From Labia minor (Eukaryota; Arthropoda; Insecta; Dermaptera; Spongiphoridae), in contig OY720344.1 in assembly GCA_963082975.1 (NCBI GenBank), forward strand, positions 82,634,053-82,698,052: DNA of 64,000 nt, given 5' to 3'. The translations under genes were made by a program, and so were the position numbers. Of this stretch, positions 21,266 to 31,796 are shown one piece after another; the first letter of the stretch is position 1; each line of letters begins with the position of its first letter. Below the pieces are notes generated by a model that worked only from the letters and a program-made list of their open reading frames with translations, was not told the origin of the DNA and did not search any database.

Positions 21266-22104
21266 AATGATAACTTTCCTCTATTACTTCTTTATGTATA
21301 TTATGTTGAAAGGTCTATTTATTTCATTAGTAATGATTTATACTCCTGTTTTTATTATTATTTTAAATTATTTCTTATAAGATAAAGAGAATAAATCACG
21401 ATTAATATTTTCAAAAATCACCACTTGTTTATTTTTATAGAATTAATATATAGCCCTATCACATTTTATTAATAAGTTTCATTTGCTTGTAGATTGATCA
21501 TTAAATGTATTTATTTTATCTGGCGTCATTATTATTTTTTAATTATTTTTTATTTATTTAATACTCTCTTATATTTCATCCATTTCTTATCTCTCATCTT
21601 TTAGCTGATGGATGATAATAAATTATTCATATTTAAAATAGACATGAAAATATATAACAGGCTTTGTAAATTAATTCATCCACGTATGGACTTTCTTCCC
21701 AGCACTCTTAATATCCTGTCAAAAATGTTACACCCTTTTTAATATACATTTACTGGTAATTTATATTCATATATGCAGTGTTTTTAATTTCCGATATATA
21801 AAAATATATTAGATATCGATGCTTGGCTTTGGGTGTTCGTTTTACTCCCCTTTTCGATCTGTCTTTTAACAAACGAGCAAGAATCTAAAAAAAATATCAA
21901 CCATCCATTTGTAACTATAGTTTATTAATTGAAATTAGTTCACAAATTAATTCAATTATAATTATTATCATATATTTATTTACAATTTCATAAAATCAAT
22001 AATCATAATCTACAGTCAAGGAATCCATAAATTAGATGACCGTTGGAATAAGTGTATTGAAGTTGAGGGTAACTAGGCTGAGAGAAAAATAAAGCCATTT
22101 TTAC
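21266..22104. other. AT-rich stretch, nothing recognised
   Basis: No coding frame above background and no repeat terminus was seen. Confidence 0.5.
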
Positions 22105-22325
22105 AAATAATAAGTTGACCTGTGGTCAGGCGCAGAACCGACCGACTGTTTGAAATAAATTAATTTCCAGCTACAGAAACAATTTCAAATAATTTAAATG
22201 TATCTATTAATGCAATAAAAAACAGATATGGATATTACATAAATATTTTAAATTTTATTTTATTTATAATATATGGAGCTGGCTGTGACGTCATTAAGGA
22301 CTGGGTGGCGTCATATAATTTTATA
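22105..22325 (+). repeat. Family A repeat, 5' fragment
   Basis: The copy keeps AATAAGTTGACCTGTGG, GAACCGACCGACTG and the AT-rich 5' region, with one TGACGTCA palindrome near 22287 and a damaged second one (TGGCGTCA). It then breaks off into a TA microsatellite before module 1. Confidence 0.8.
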
Positions 22326-22917
22326 TGTTATATATATATACATATAAGAGTATATTTATTTATTATGTTTATTTATAAATATATACATTAATATATATAT
22401 ATATATATATAAATGTATATTTTATATATTTACATTTATCAAATCTCATTTTAATAAAAATTATTTATTTATAAATATAATATAATAATTATCATTCAAT
22501 AATAACATTTACTTAATATTTTTCATTTTCATTTGATTTCTATGCAATTAACTTCCTTTATAGAGCTATTATTCATATATATACATTCATACCATACTAA
22601 AACACTTCATTAACAAGTAACACTATTTCTTCTAATATAATTTTGGATTTGATTGATAATATGTATTACAAAAATTTTACTTGATTTTTCATATGAATAA
22701 ATAAAACTAAATGCGCCCAAAGTTTTTCGTTGAATATGAAGCAATTCATCCATAAACTTTGTTAGGCTCATAGAAAAATTATTTTATCCTTTTTAGTCCA
22801 TTGGAAAACGTCATTTTATAAATTTTTTTATATTTATTTTATTTTTTATTAGACTAAGTAAAATTTATACACTTGACTATAAAATAAAATGAAATAATAT
22901 TTAATAAAATATAAATA
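22326..22917. other. AT-rich stretch with TA microsatellites
   Basis: TATA-type repeats occupy about 22325-22440. The rest is low complexity with no gene. Confidence 0.5.
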
Positions 22918-23408
22918 ATTTAAAAAAATAATAAAGTAAGATAAATATCACATCCAAATATAGTTTATTAAATTAATTAAAATGAGAACTAGTACTAATA
23001 AATTAAATAATATTAGAAAATTATAATAATGTTTAGTGGGAATTTCTAGAATTATTTCTTTATTTTCATTATCGAGCTTGTATGGACTCACAGAGCCCGC
23101 AGTGGCTTTGAATGAGTAACATGGATGATAATAAAGATTTTTAAAAATAAATTTCTGCGGTTATTGAATAGGTATTGATAAAATTTATAGCCTATGTTCA
23201 AATAGAGGTATATAAAATATTGTGAGGTAATTTCAAATTAGTATGTTCAGCCAGTTTTGAGACTAAAACGTCATAATTCTCCGAAAAACAGACAGATATA
23301 CAGATAGATAAAATAATTCTAGTCACTTTTGGATTCTAGAGGTCATGAAACATGATGATATACAAAAAATTTTAAATTCAGAGCAATGTTCAGACAAAAA
23401 CTTTTTTT
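22918..23408 (+). repeat. Family D repeat
   Basis: Landmarks AATTTCTGCGGTTATTG, TAGCCTATGTTCAAATAGAG, a damaged core (GTATGTTCAGCCAGTTTTG), a two-unit GACA remnant, TTTTGGATTCTAGAGGTCAT and GAGCAATGTTCAGACAAAAA. It is more diverged than the copy at 17240. Confidence 0.75.
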
Positions 23409-23762
23409 ACTATCTCGCCAGAATGTACCTCATTCCTCTAAACTCTAAACTGACCGTAAAAATAAAGATATATGTTTGATAGTTTTTCTCATGATTAAAA
23501 ATTGTATAAAACTGCTATATATAGAATTTCAGCTTGATTGAATCGCTGAAAGTACCTAAATTAATTTTTTAACACGTTGACGCGCTAGCACGTTACTTGG
23601 AGCCATCAAAAGAGACCCAAACACGCGTTGGTTTAATAAATATAGTTTATTAATTTTAATTTATAATTCAGTTAATTAAATTTAATTTAAATATAATATG
23701 TGTTAATAAATCAAATTTAAATTTGCGAGATAGTCGAGTGGAGACACTCCAGATTTTTATAT
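23409..23762 (+). repeat. Family H repeat, 3' half
   Basis: It starts with TCCTCTAAACTCTAAACTGA and has GACCGTAAAAATAAAGATAT, AATTTCAGCTTGATTGAATC, AACACGTTGACGCGCTAGC and ends GAGACACTCCAGATTTTT. It abuts the family D copy directly. Confidence 0.75.
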
Positions 23763-24687
23763 ATAGATTATAAAAGATACGATAGAAAGTAAAATAATAT
23801 GCATCATCTCGTAGGTAGATGGAGCAAGAATTCTTAATTGTATTATGCTTTATCCCGTTTATAAATTTCTCTTAACTTAAAATTGAAATAATTGTTTTTA
23901 TTTTCATTCCTAGGTTTCATTAAACATTTAATTTTATCAGAATATTTCTGCTGGTATATTGCTATTGGATAAAGTCGTCGAAAAATCAATCTTAATATGT
24001 TTTATTATTTTTTGTTTTTGTTTTTTCTTCATTATTCAAAGTATATCAAATAGAAATCATTTGTAATTCACCTTGTAAAAAGTAATTGAAGTATATAAAG
24101 AATTTATATAACTGTATAGTACATGTTTATGGATATGAAAAATGTTATGATAATCATAATTAATAAATATATTAATAGAAAAAGTTTATTAAACGAATAA
24201 CTATGACTAATTAATATTTATAATTAAAAAGGGATATACAATATAATAGTTGTTAATTACCTGTTAGAACGTTCACTCAGCCATTTTAGCGTCTTTTCCT
24301 ATCCACTGTTCAATGAATACTAAAAATGGAATTCTTTTATTTTATTTTATTATTTTAATATTATTTTTCAAAGAATTGGCCGAGGTTGCTTATCGCTTTT
24401 CAATGAAATAATATAAACAATGGAATTATTCTGGCTGAGTCCGTTTGCCTCCTGCATTTAGAAAATATATAATATATTTTATTTTTTATTTATTAATAAA
24501 TAAATTGATAAAGAAAATAATTGAAGCAATTTTTTACATTAGAAAGAGATAATCAATATATTTATATATAAGATATATCAATATTTTCTTTTACACAATT
24601 AGATTAGAAACAATTTTTTATTTTATATTATTTTGTTATTTATTTTATATTATGACATTAAAGAGTCATGACGGCTTCGGACCCTCT

Positions 24688-24728
<41 letters not shown>

Positions 24729-24734
24729 CTTATT
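23763..24734. other. AT-rich stretch with a short family K segment
   Basis: TTTTATCAGAATATTTCTGC with TGGATAAAGTCGTCG near 23930-23983 recurs at 56800-56850. The patch 24265-24450 is less AT-rich but shows no frame. A TA tract is listed separately. Confidence 0.4.
24690..24725. repeat. TA microsatellite
   Basis: Eighteen uninterrupted TA units. Confidence 0.95.
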
Positions 24735-24965
24735 ATACTAGCAAAAATGGTGTATATATTTGTATTTTTGAAATATTAAATTGCTCTAAGGATTTTTTTG
24801 AAATTTTCACCAAAGATATTCTTTATAAAGAAAAATCGATCTGAATTGGTTTCAGTCTCGGATTTTTGTTAGTTTTTTCTAAATTTAAAATAGGAATTTT
24901 AATACAAAATTTTACAAATAAAATAAAATTAAAAATATTTATTTTATAATATCTTGTAATCAAAT
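24735..24965 (-). repeat. Family L fragment
   Basis: TGCTCTAAGGATTTTTTTGA and TTTATAAAGAAAAATCGATC are the reverse of the L-type segment at 14745-14800, which has AAAAATCGTTAGAGCGG. Confidence 0.5.
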
Positions 24966-25031
24966 TAAGAAATATATATTATGTTATACCCACAGGCCAT
25001 ACTTTTCTGTCTTTCAGTGCATTAATACGTA

Positions 25032-25078
25032 CGTCTAAGGCATGATACAAGAAGTGTACTTGTATCATGCGTCTAAGG
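25032..25078. repeat. 29 bp palindromic insertion between 9 bp direct repeats
   Basis: CATGATACAAG and CTTGTATCATG form a perfect 11 bp stem around a 7-base loop (25041-25069). CGTCTAAGG flanks it exactly on both sides (25032-25040 and 25070-25078), as in a target-site duplication. Confidence 0.85.
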
Positions 25079-25217
25079 ACTGTATGTTTTATGACTATTT
25101 CTTTAATTTATGTTCTTTTAAATTATTTGAAATTATTTCATATATTTTTTCGTTTATTTATCTTAAATAATAATCTTAATCTTAAATATTCATAGATTAT
25201 AAGGGATATTTTTTGTA

Positions 25218-25252
25218 AAGTACCGAGCGGCTACTCGGTGAACCAGGTACTA
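25218..25252 (-). repeat. Family F fragment
   Basis: GTACCGAGCGGCTACTCGGT with AACCAGGTACTAT matches the right-hand hairpin of family F in reverse. Confidence 0.5.
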
Positions 25253-25270
25253 TATTTATATATATATATA

Positions 25271-25400
25271 CTAGCTGCTCCGAGCGCCTTCGGCGCTCTC
25301 CACACCTAGACGGGGGCTCCGCCCCCTGTACCCCCCCGAGTGTCCCTATTCTGAGCTATAACCATCTAACTCCTACCCTGTCCCATTTCTATAGTTTTTT
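25271..25400 (-). mobile_element. LINE 3' tail, truncated
   Basis: Double GC hairpins (GAGCGCCTTCGGCGCTC and GGGGGCTCCGCCCCC), then TGTACCCCC and CTATTCTGAGCTATAACC, which matches LINE sequence at 32730 and 34410. Only the tail and a few coding bases remain. Confidence 0.65.
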
Positions 25401-25522
25401 ATATATGTTTATTTATGCAGAAAAAATTAATTGGCATAATTATTAATTTAATAAAATAAAATTTAATAATAAAATTTAATTTAATAAAATAAAATTATTT
25501 AATAAAATATTAAAATATAATT

Positions 25523-25552
<30 letters not shown>

Positions 25553-25556
<4 letters not shown>

Positions 25557-25822
25557 ATTTTTATCTGCACATTGCTCAGAATTTAAATTACCGCCAAATT
25601 ATCGCCACCAGCGCCTCTATGATCTAGCATTGTAACTAAACTAATTTTATTTAAATACCTCCCCCTGGACACACCTTACCAATTAGCGGCTTAATAAAAG
25701 AAGTCTGACATGCCCTGAGACCTACTGAATATACATAAAAAATTTCATAAGAATCGGTCAAGCCGTTTCGGAGGAGTATGATTTCAAAGTTTTGTGACAC
25801 GAGAATTTTATATATAAGATAT
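25553..25822 (+). repeat. Family D tail fragment followed by family I repeat
   Basis: Bases 25557-25584 match the family D 3' end in reverse (CTGCACATTGCTCAGAATTT). Family I follows: AATTATCGCCACCAG, CTATGATCTAGCA, CCCCTGGACACACC, ATTTCATAAGAATCGGTCAA, GCCGTTTCGGAGG and TTTTGTGACACGAG up to a TATATAAGATA tail. The second I copy is at 28222-28448. Confidence 0.75.
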
Positions 25823-26661
25823 TACCTTTATCTAAATCAAATTAGGAGCATGATATTTTTAAGATCTTTTAATATAAATAAATAAGAAAAATTAATTTCA
25901 ATGTTATTAGATAGTGCGTTCCAATATAACTATTCTTTACATTTAATAAGATGTATTTATATACATGTATATTAAAGAGAGGGAAAGGCTTAAAGAGGAA
26001 AAACTTAATCGATATAGAAGAATTTTATTTATAAAAAGATGTTCATATCATCTCGAATGTTTCTATTCAATATATGTCAAAAGTGAATTTAATCAATTTT
26101 GAATGAATTCTTCTTTTGAAAACTTATAAATAATATTACTTAGAATTCCTGTAGTAATCTTTTTATTAAAAAATAAATACTCTCATTCGATAGTTAAAAA
26201 TACAATCCTTATTTCTGATAGGTTGAAAATTCAATTAAATATACTAGTAATTTTTTTTATAGAAAGAATAATTTAATGATAGGTGGAACGTTAGTCTCTA
26301 ATTTATTCACATTGTAGTTTGTAAAATGTAGAGACATGCACGGAGATATTTTATCGATCGGTCAAAAACATCAATAACCAATTTATGGAAAGTTTTAAAT
26401 CGAAATCTAATAGAGCATTTAAAGTATGAGTTAGTTTTGGAGAATAAGCTAATTTTACTTCCAGTCTTCAAGCAAGTCCATTCAAATATAATGGGAGGCC
26501 TGATTTATTTTTAGAATATTATTATGATTATTATTGTTATTTTTATAGAAAAGAAAGTTATTACCCCACTCTTTAGTTTGTTGAATCCCGAAACATTGCT
26601 ATTAATTCTATAGATTTTTTTTCCTTTCATATTATATACGTATATGTAATTCATTTATTAT
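25823..26661. other. AT-rich stretch, nothing recognised
   Basis: No gene-like frame or repeat landmark was seen. Confidence 0.5.
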
Positions 26662-26692
26662 TATCGACCGACGATAGTAAGGGAGGTTTGTT
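26662..26692 (-). repeat. Family A 3'-terminal fragment
   Basis: CGACCGACGATAGTAAGGGA is the reversed terminus of family A. Only about 30 bases remain. Confidence 0.7.
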
Positions 26693-26860
26693 TTTTAGTT
26701 ATATTTACTTCTAATTTTTGAAAAGAAATACAAATTTTAATTTTAAACAATGTTTTTATAATTTCATAAAGCATTTGGGGAATATACAAGTTCAATTTTT
26801 CTAGTGGTTATAGAGGGTTTAGTCAGATTCAACTTGAACATTTACTATTTGAGTCAAATA

Positions 26861-27760
26861 CAGGGTCCGGCAGTCAAACCTGACGGTTTTTGAAATTGGA
26901 TAAACAAAAAAGTTGTTGAGATATTTTAATTATTTTTTTTTATTGTAAATAGGAGAATTGGAAATTAACATTCATAATAAAAAGCACAAAAATAACTTAT
27001 GTAGCAAAAATTATGTCACTTAAATGATGACCACCCTTTTCTCTACACTGTACGAGTCTCCTGGAGAAGTTAGTCATGACTCTCTTCAATGTTTGGCCCG
27101 GGATCTCACGACTTTCTCGCCGAATGTTCTCCTTCAGTTGGTTCAAATTATTTGGTCTGTTATTCATAAACTCTTCCCTTGAGGTACCCCCATAGATAAA
27201 AGTCACAAGGGGACAAGTCGGGAGAACGTGCCGGCCATTCGATGTCACCCCTGAGCGAGATCAGCTTACCGGGGAAAAATCCTCTGAGTTGAGCCATGGA
27301 CGTCCGAGAGGTATGGGCAGTTGCTCCGTTCTGCTGAAACCAGACCCTCCTGAGAGGGATACGATGGCGACGTAACTCTGGGATGAGAAAGTCACGGATC
27401 ATGGCAACATAACGCGCTGAGTTCACTGTCACTGTTTGGCCATTCTCCTCAAAAAATAAGGCCCTAATACTGTTGACCTACACACTACAGCCCAGACAGT
27501 TACTCTTTCACAGTGAAGAGGCTGCTGGTGAAGTTCCTGTGAGTTTCTTGGAGTCCAATATCGAAAATTTTGTTTGTGAAGTGGTGGTCATCATTTAAGT
27601 GACATAATTTTTGCTACATAAGTTATTTTTGTGCGTTTTTATTATGAATGTTAAACTTCCAATTCTCCTCTTTACAATAAAAAAAAAATAATTAAAATAT
27701 CTCAACAACTTTTTTATTTATCCCATTTCAAAAACCGTCAGGTTTGACTGCCGGACCCTG
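26861..27760 (-). mobile_element. Mariner-like transposon with very long inverted repeats
   Basis: The termini are CAGGGTCCGGCAGTCAAACC and its inverse, flanked by TA on both sides. The ends are inverted copies over about 174 bases (26861-27034 against 27588-27760), far longer than the roughly 30 bases usual in mariners. The left repeat contains the last codons of the transposase, so the right repeat looks like an inverted copy of the left end. The 5' half of the transposase is lost where the right repeat begins. Confidence 0.9.
26997..27577 (-). pseudogene. Broken mariner-like transposase, C-terminal two thirds
   Basis: Transposases of this group cut and paste DNA at TA sites using an Asp triad. 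Readable parts in order are QNFRYWTPRNSQELHQQPL, TVWAVV, GPYFF, TVNSARYVAMIRDFLIPEL, WFQQNGATAHTS, SMAQLRGFFPGKLISLRGD, WPARSPDLSPCDFYLWGYL, NLNQLKENIR and HHLSDIIF. The second catalytic residue is Asn (codon at 27328-27330) where the family has Asp in FQQDGATAHT. The third, in SPDLSPCD, is present. The helix-turn-helix domain and first Asp are missing. At least two frameshifts are visible: one just before the ENGQ segment near 27450 and one between the overlapping frames at 27160-27248. It is inactive. Confidence 0.88.
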
Positions 27761-27850
27761 TATATCCATACATATATGTATGTGTTCAAGTTGATTTGAA
27801 TCTGAAATTATATAAACATTATTTGAAATTAAAATTTATGTTTGTCATAA

Positions 27851-27992
27851 AAAAAATCTGGAGTGTCTCCACTCGACTATCTCGCAATTTTAATTGGATT
27901 AATTAACACATATATTATATTTAAATTAAATTCAATTAATTATAAATTATAAATTAAAATTAATAAATAATATTTATTAAACCAGCGCAGAT
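27851..27992 (-). repeat. Family H 3'-end fragment
   Basis: AATCTGGAGTGTCTCCACTC through AATATTTATTAAACCAGCGC is the reverse of the family H right end. Confidence 0.7.
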
Positions 27993-28221
27993 TTAATAAT
28001 AAAATTTAATTTAATAAAATTAATTTAATAAAATAAAATAATTTAATAAAATATTAAAATAATAAAAATTAATAAATTTGTAAAAAAAAATATATAATAC
28101 TTAAAAAAAATAATGTGCCTTTGTTTCGAACTGAGGGTGCAAAGTCATAAGATGACGCCCTATCTCCCATAACCACGAACCATTCTTGTTTGCAAGTCTC
28201 CTATTAGGATATATATAGATG

Positions 28222-28448
28222 TCAAATTATCGCCAGCAGTGCCTCTATGATCTAGCACGGTAACTAAACTATTTTTAGGTAAATACCACCCCCTGGACAC
28301 ACCACAATTAGCGGTTTAATAAAAGAAGTCTGACATGCCTTGAGACCTACTGAATATGCATCACAAATTTCATAAGAATCGGTCCAGCCGTTTCGGAGGA
28401 GTATGATTTCAAAGTTTTGTGACACGAGAATTTTATATATAAGATATT
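28222..28448 (+). repeat. Family I repeat, second copy
   Basis: It matches 25585-25822 closely: AATTATCGCCAGCAG, CTATGATCTAGCA, CCCCTGGACACACC, AGAATCGGTCCAGCCG and GTGACACGAGAATTTT. The 62-codon minus-strand frame across it is spurious. Confidence 0.8.
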
Positions 28449-28473
28449 TCATATTTCATATATTGGAGAGGGG

Positions 28474-28507
<34 letters not shown>

Positions 28508-28540
28508 TTATTGGTTGTTTAATGTAATTTGTATTTTAAC

Positions 28541-29717
28541 CAGGGCTTCGAACCGTTATTTTTTTCGTTTCGGTTTTCGTTCCGGTTCAATAAAAAAAAA
28601 AAATATCAGTTCGGTTCCGGTTTTCGTTCCGGAAAAAATAACGGTTTTTTTCGGTTTTCGGTTTTCGGTTCAGCTCCGATTAATTAATTTTAAAGACCTT
28701 TTATTTGTATTAGAAATTTAGGTCGGGGTATGCCGAGTCTGCCATAAATATATAAAAATATTTCTTGCTACCACCCTAAATCATACTACATGAATTGATA
28801 CAATATAATATAAATAATAATAATTAATTAAAGGTATAATAATTAGAAGTATTTAATATAAGATGTTAATATAATTTATTAAACGGAACAAATAAGTATG
28901 AATATTTTTTTACATCCTTCTACTTTCAAACACTCAACAAACGAAACAAATTCGAATATTTAATGTTAAAGTATACAGGATTCTTGGATATATTTACTTA
29001 TAATTATAACTATAATTATAAAAGATGAAAATTACTTCTAATTATCAAAATACCTTCCAATATATTTTCATTTAAACTATTTCTATTGTCTCATAAAATA
29101 AACTTTAAACCAGAGAAAGCTCTTTCAACACTAACTTGTGTTGCAGTATCTCCTAAAACCACCATTGCAATTTTGTTAAAATGAGGATATGTATTTTTAT
29201 TTTCCTCCCAAAATTCTAAAATAAGTTTTTTACTGTCTAATCTTCGTACTTGGTCAAAGGTATTCAATATTTGTTTAAATTTATTTAATAATTTTATTTA
29301 TATTTATGAATCATTTTCTTTATATCAATACATAACCCTGTAACAAATGGAATAAATAATTTAAAAAATTAATACTATCATTAAATCAAAATATCAGTAT
29401 TAAACAAACGATGAAAACATTAAATTCTGTATTGAGACTACGAGACGCTGCCAACACAACCGAAGGGAGAGTATGACTAGGACACTAATTTTTGAAACAA
29501 AGTTTTTAGCGACACCATGCAGTGCGAGGCATAACTAATTGAAAAATTCGGGCTTGGGTGTTGCCAAAACACCTCTTGTGGCAACTCTGGATTGAACACG
29601 TACTGAACCGAAATAAACCGATATTATTTTTTCGGTTCAGCTCCGGTTTTCGTTCCGGCAAAAATAACGGTTTTTTTTGGTTTTCGGTTTTCGGTTCAGT
29701 TCCGGTTCGAAGCCCTG
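28541..29717 (-). mobile_element. hAT transposon, BED-finger family, copy 2 (reverse)
   Basis: It has the same CAGGGCTTCGAACC termini as 3150-3924. The 8 bp target duplication ATTTTAAC is exact on both sides (28533-28540 and 29718-29725). The element lies in reverse, with its 5' subterminal region (AACCG-type repeats, then TTGCCACAAGAGGTG on the minus strand) at the right. It is 1177 bp long, lacks the BED finger and keeps the transposase C-terminus, the opposite of copy 1. Confidence 0.92.
29091..29290 (-). pseudogene. C-terminal fragment of hAT transposase (dimerisation domain)
   Basis: On the minus strand this reads FKQILNTFDQVRRLDSKK, then LILEFWEENKNTYPHFNKIA and MVVLGDTATQVSVERAFSGL followed by KFIL and a stop. 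The hAT C-terminal dimerisation domain is recognised by the W-x-x-N...YP-x-L/F pattern and the S-x-x-E-R-x-FS block, both present here. The catalytic core upstream is absent. A whole family member would be around 600 residues. Confidence 0.85.
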
Positions 29718-29725
29718 ATTTTAAC

Positions 29726-30280
29726 ATCTATTATTGGAGAGAATATACTAGGCTTTAAATGCTCTGGGCATTTCCCAAGGGAATTTCTCCGATCAGCAAC
29801 ACCTCCCGTTTGCCTAGTCAACCCCTCACCAGCTACCATCTCTTCCCCCCCCCTACCCATGACTATTGAGAGAAACCGAATCGAATTTCGAATACAATTC
29901 ACGTATATATACTATATAGTAGATTACATTCCATCCACATAGTCGTTAGTTATAGATGTATTGTTTCAGAGTGTATGACCGGTTAAGAATTTCAGAGGGT
30001 TGACAATTGAGATTTGAACGATCATGTTAACTCACCACACAGTTATTTCATCTAAATTTAATATTATATAACATTAATATTAGATATAATTATTTTTTAC
30101 ATATTTTGTATAACTACTTCGAATACAAATAAAATGAAAATAAATAAAAAAAAAAATAATAATCTTGCCTAAGCACTTCACATTTTTTTGAAAAAAATTA
30201 TTAATAAAAGATTTTTTAATTGAATATACATAATTCTTGAATGAAATATGATAATTTATATGATATGATTCATGAATAAT
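29726..30280. other. Intergenic stretch with a less AT-rich patch
   Basis: The patch 29745-29950 contains GGGCATTTCCCAAGGGAATT and a CCCCCCCC run. A 68-codon minus-strand frame covers it but overlaps the hAT terminus and is not convincing. Nothing recognised elsewhere. Confidence 0.4.
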
Positions 30281-30447
30281 CTATTTGGCATTCTTGGAAT
30301 TGAATCTGGAGAGTAATTTTGATGGGTTTAGTTTCATTTGAATATCACCACCCAACAGGGCCTGCTTGTTTCTATTATGGAACAATAATGAGCCACCTTT
30401 CTGGAAACCAATTTGAGTCCAAAATTCACTTCTGTGAAAATTACGCC
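30281..30447 (-). other. Unrecognised short open frame, possible exon or relic
   Basis: Reading the minus strand, the frame has SEFWTQIGFQKGGSLLFHNR, continues with LLGGDIQMKLNPSKLLSRFN and closes with a TAG at 30281-30283. Composition is more protein-like than background, and ATTTTCACAG just upstream could be a splice acceptor. No family is recognised. A coding end of an old mobile element or a terminal host exon are both possible. Confidence 0.25.
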
Positions 30448-30534
30448 GTAGGCTTCACAATTGTCATTTACTGATAATCGATTTGCTTCAAGCTGATCAA
30501 CAATCTTTGAACTTGTTTACATCATATATATACT

Positions 30535-30600
30535 TGGTGATACTTAGAGCCATATTGAAAAATCGAAAATGTTTAAGAGCCAAATTTGCTGTCACTCGTC
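30535..30600 (-). mobile_element. Family G hAT-like repeat, 3' piece
   Basis: GGTGATACTTAGAGCCATAT and GAAAATGTTTAAGAGCC are the reverse of the G unit right end. The rest of the unit resumes at 31140, so about 540 bases separate the two pieces. Confidence 0.65.
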
Positions 30601-30784
30601 TGCCAGGGTTACAAATATCTTGAAACATCTATAGCGGTCTACGTATGTGTAAATCATACATATGAAAGTCTTAGCCGGGCTGTGGAATGTGAGTGAGCGG
30701 TATCCGCTTATTGTAGTACTCTGCGTTAAAATGCATATGCGAATCCGTATTTCGGAGGTTGTCATAATTTTCAAGTTTTTTTTA

Positions 30785-30985
30785 TTAATTCAAGAGGCTT
30801 ATTTAATGTTTCCCATTCATCTAAAAAATGCTCACGACATTGTAATGACACGTGAGTTTTTAATTGATTTGTAATAATTAGATCCTTTAATGCCTGGAAA
30901 TTATTGATATTCAATTCCTTTAGCCATGATTCAAAAAGAACCAATAAGCTATGATAGAAATCAGTCCACGTGTGAGTGAACTTCG
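30785..30985 (-). mobile_element. Gag-like fossil fragment of LTR-retrotransposon kin
   Basis: The minus strand encodes a segment closely related to the Gag-like region of the 35-39 kb element: HTWTDFYHSLLVLFESWLKE, ALKDLIITNQLKT and CREHFLDEWETLNKPLEL, against TWKDFYFNLRGYLEAWL and HFLDSWETLVDPLDLAE there. It is a short broken piece with no LTR beside it and more diverged than that element, so older. Confidence 0.7.
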
Positions 30986-30999
30986 TTACAATTTATTAT

Positions 31000-31131
31000 T
31001 ATTGAGGACCCCAAGTTCCATTCATTTTAATCAGATTGATGCAATGATGTAATATTTAATAATTTTAATAAATAATTAAAGAATTGTATATCAATATTTT
31101 TTAAAGGGTCGAGCGATAGCTTGGTGTTCCA
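31000..31131 (-). repeat. Family F repeat, reverse copy
   Basis: ATTGAGGACCCCAAGTTCCA at the left and GGGTCGAGCGATAGCTTGGT at the right match the second half of the F unit at 13685-13765, including AATTAAAGAATTGTATATCA between them. It supports a full F unit ending at the GGACCCC inverted repeat. Confidence 0.65.
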
Positions 31132-31139
31132 GGTACTAT

Positions 31140-31437
31140 TAATAATAAGTCGTACGCCCCGCATGCAATAGTTCTGCTGTTGCTATTGTAATAAAGTATA
31201 CAGATTTGGGATAGATCGGATACATTTTACAACAAAGTTTTTAAAACTTGCAGAAATAACTAAATTTTAAATTTCCTTTCAATAATTATGTGCAAATAAA
31301 TATGTGTTCTGACGTAGCCTTTTTCTAGTTTAATATATCTAAACTCTAATTGTGATAATTTTAAATTTTTTAATTGAGCCACAATAAACTCAAAAAGAGC
31401 CATATGTGGCGCGCGAGCCTTGGTTTGGCCACCGTTG
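31140..31437 (-). mobile_element. Family G hAT-like repeat, 5' piece
   Basis: AATAATAAGTCGTACGCCCC through AAAAAGAGCCATATGTGGCG and TTGGCCACCGTTG is the reverse of the G unit left part. It pairs with 30535-30600. The 62-codon minus-strand frame is not a gene. Confidence 0.75.
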
Positions 31438-31796
31438 ATATATAACATTTACATTTTTAAATAAATTCAAAAATGTGTTTAAGGTAATTAATATAGGATG
31501 AAACATCTTATTCCCTATTTAACTTTCTATTTATTTAGTATTATAACAAGTAAAATGCGGATATGCAAGTCTTGATGAGTGAAGTCATAAAAGAGACACC
31601 TTCAAATCCTAAACAACCAAATATTCATGGCAAGACGGAGATAACTCTTTAGTTAAATAATTTAGTCAAACAATTATACAAGAGTATCAACATAAATATT
31701 TTTACTTAAATAAATAATTTAAAGTTTCTACTTATAATACAATTTCACTAAGTAGGGTACTTATGTTGTATATTTGGTGAACTGTAAATTTAAGAC
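31438..31796. other. AT-rich stretch, nothing recognised
   Basis: No frame or repeat landmark was seen. Confidence 0.5.
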
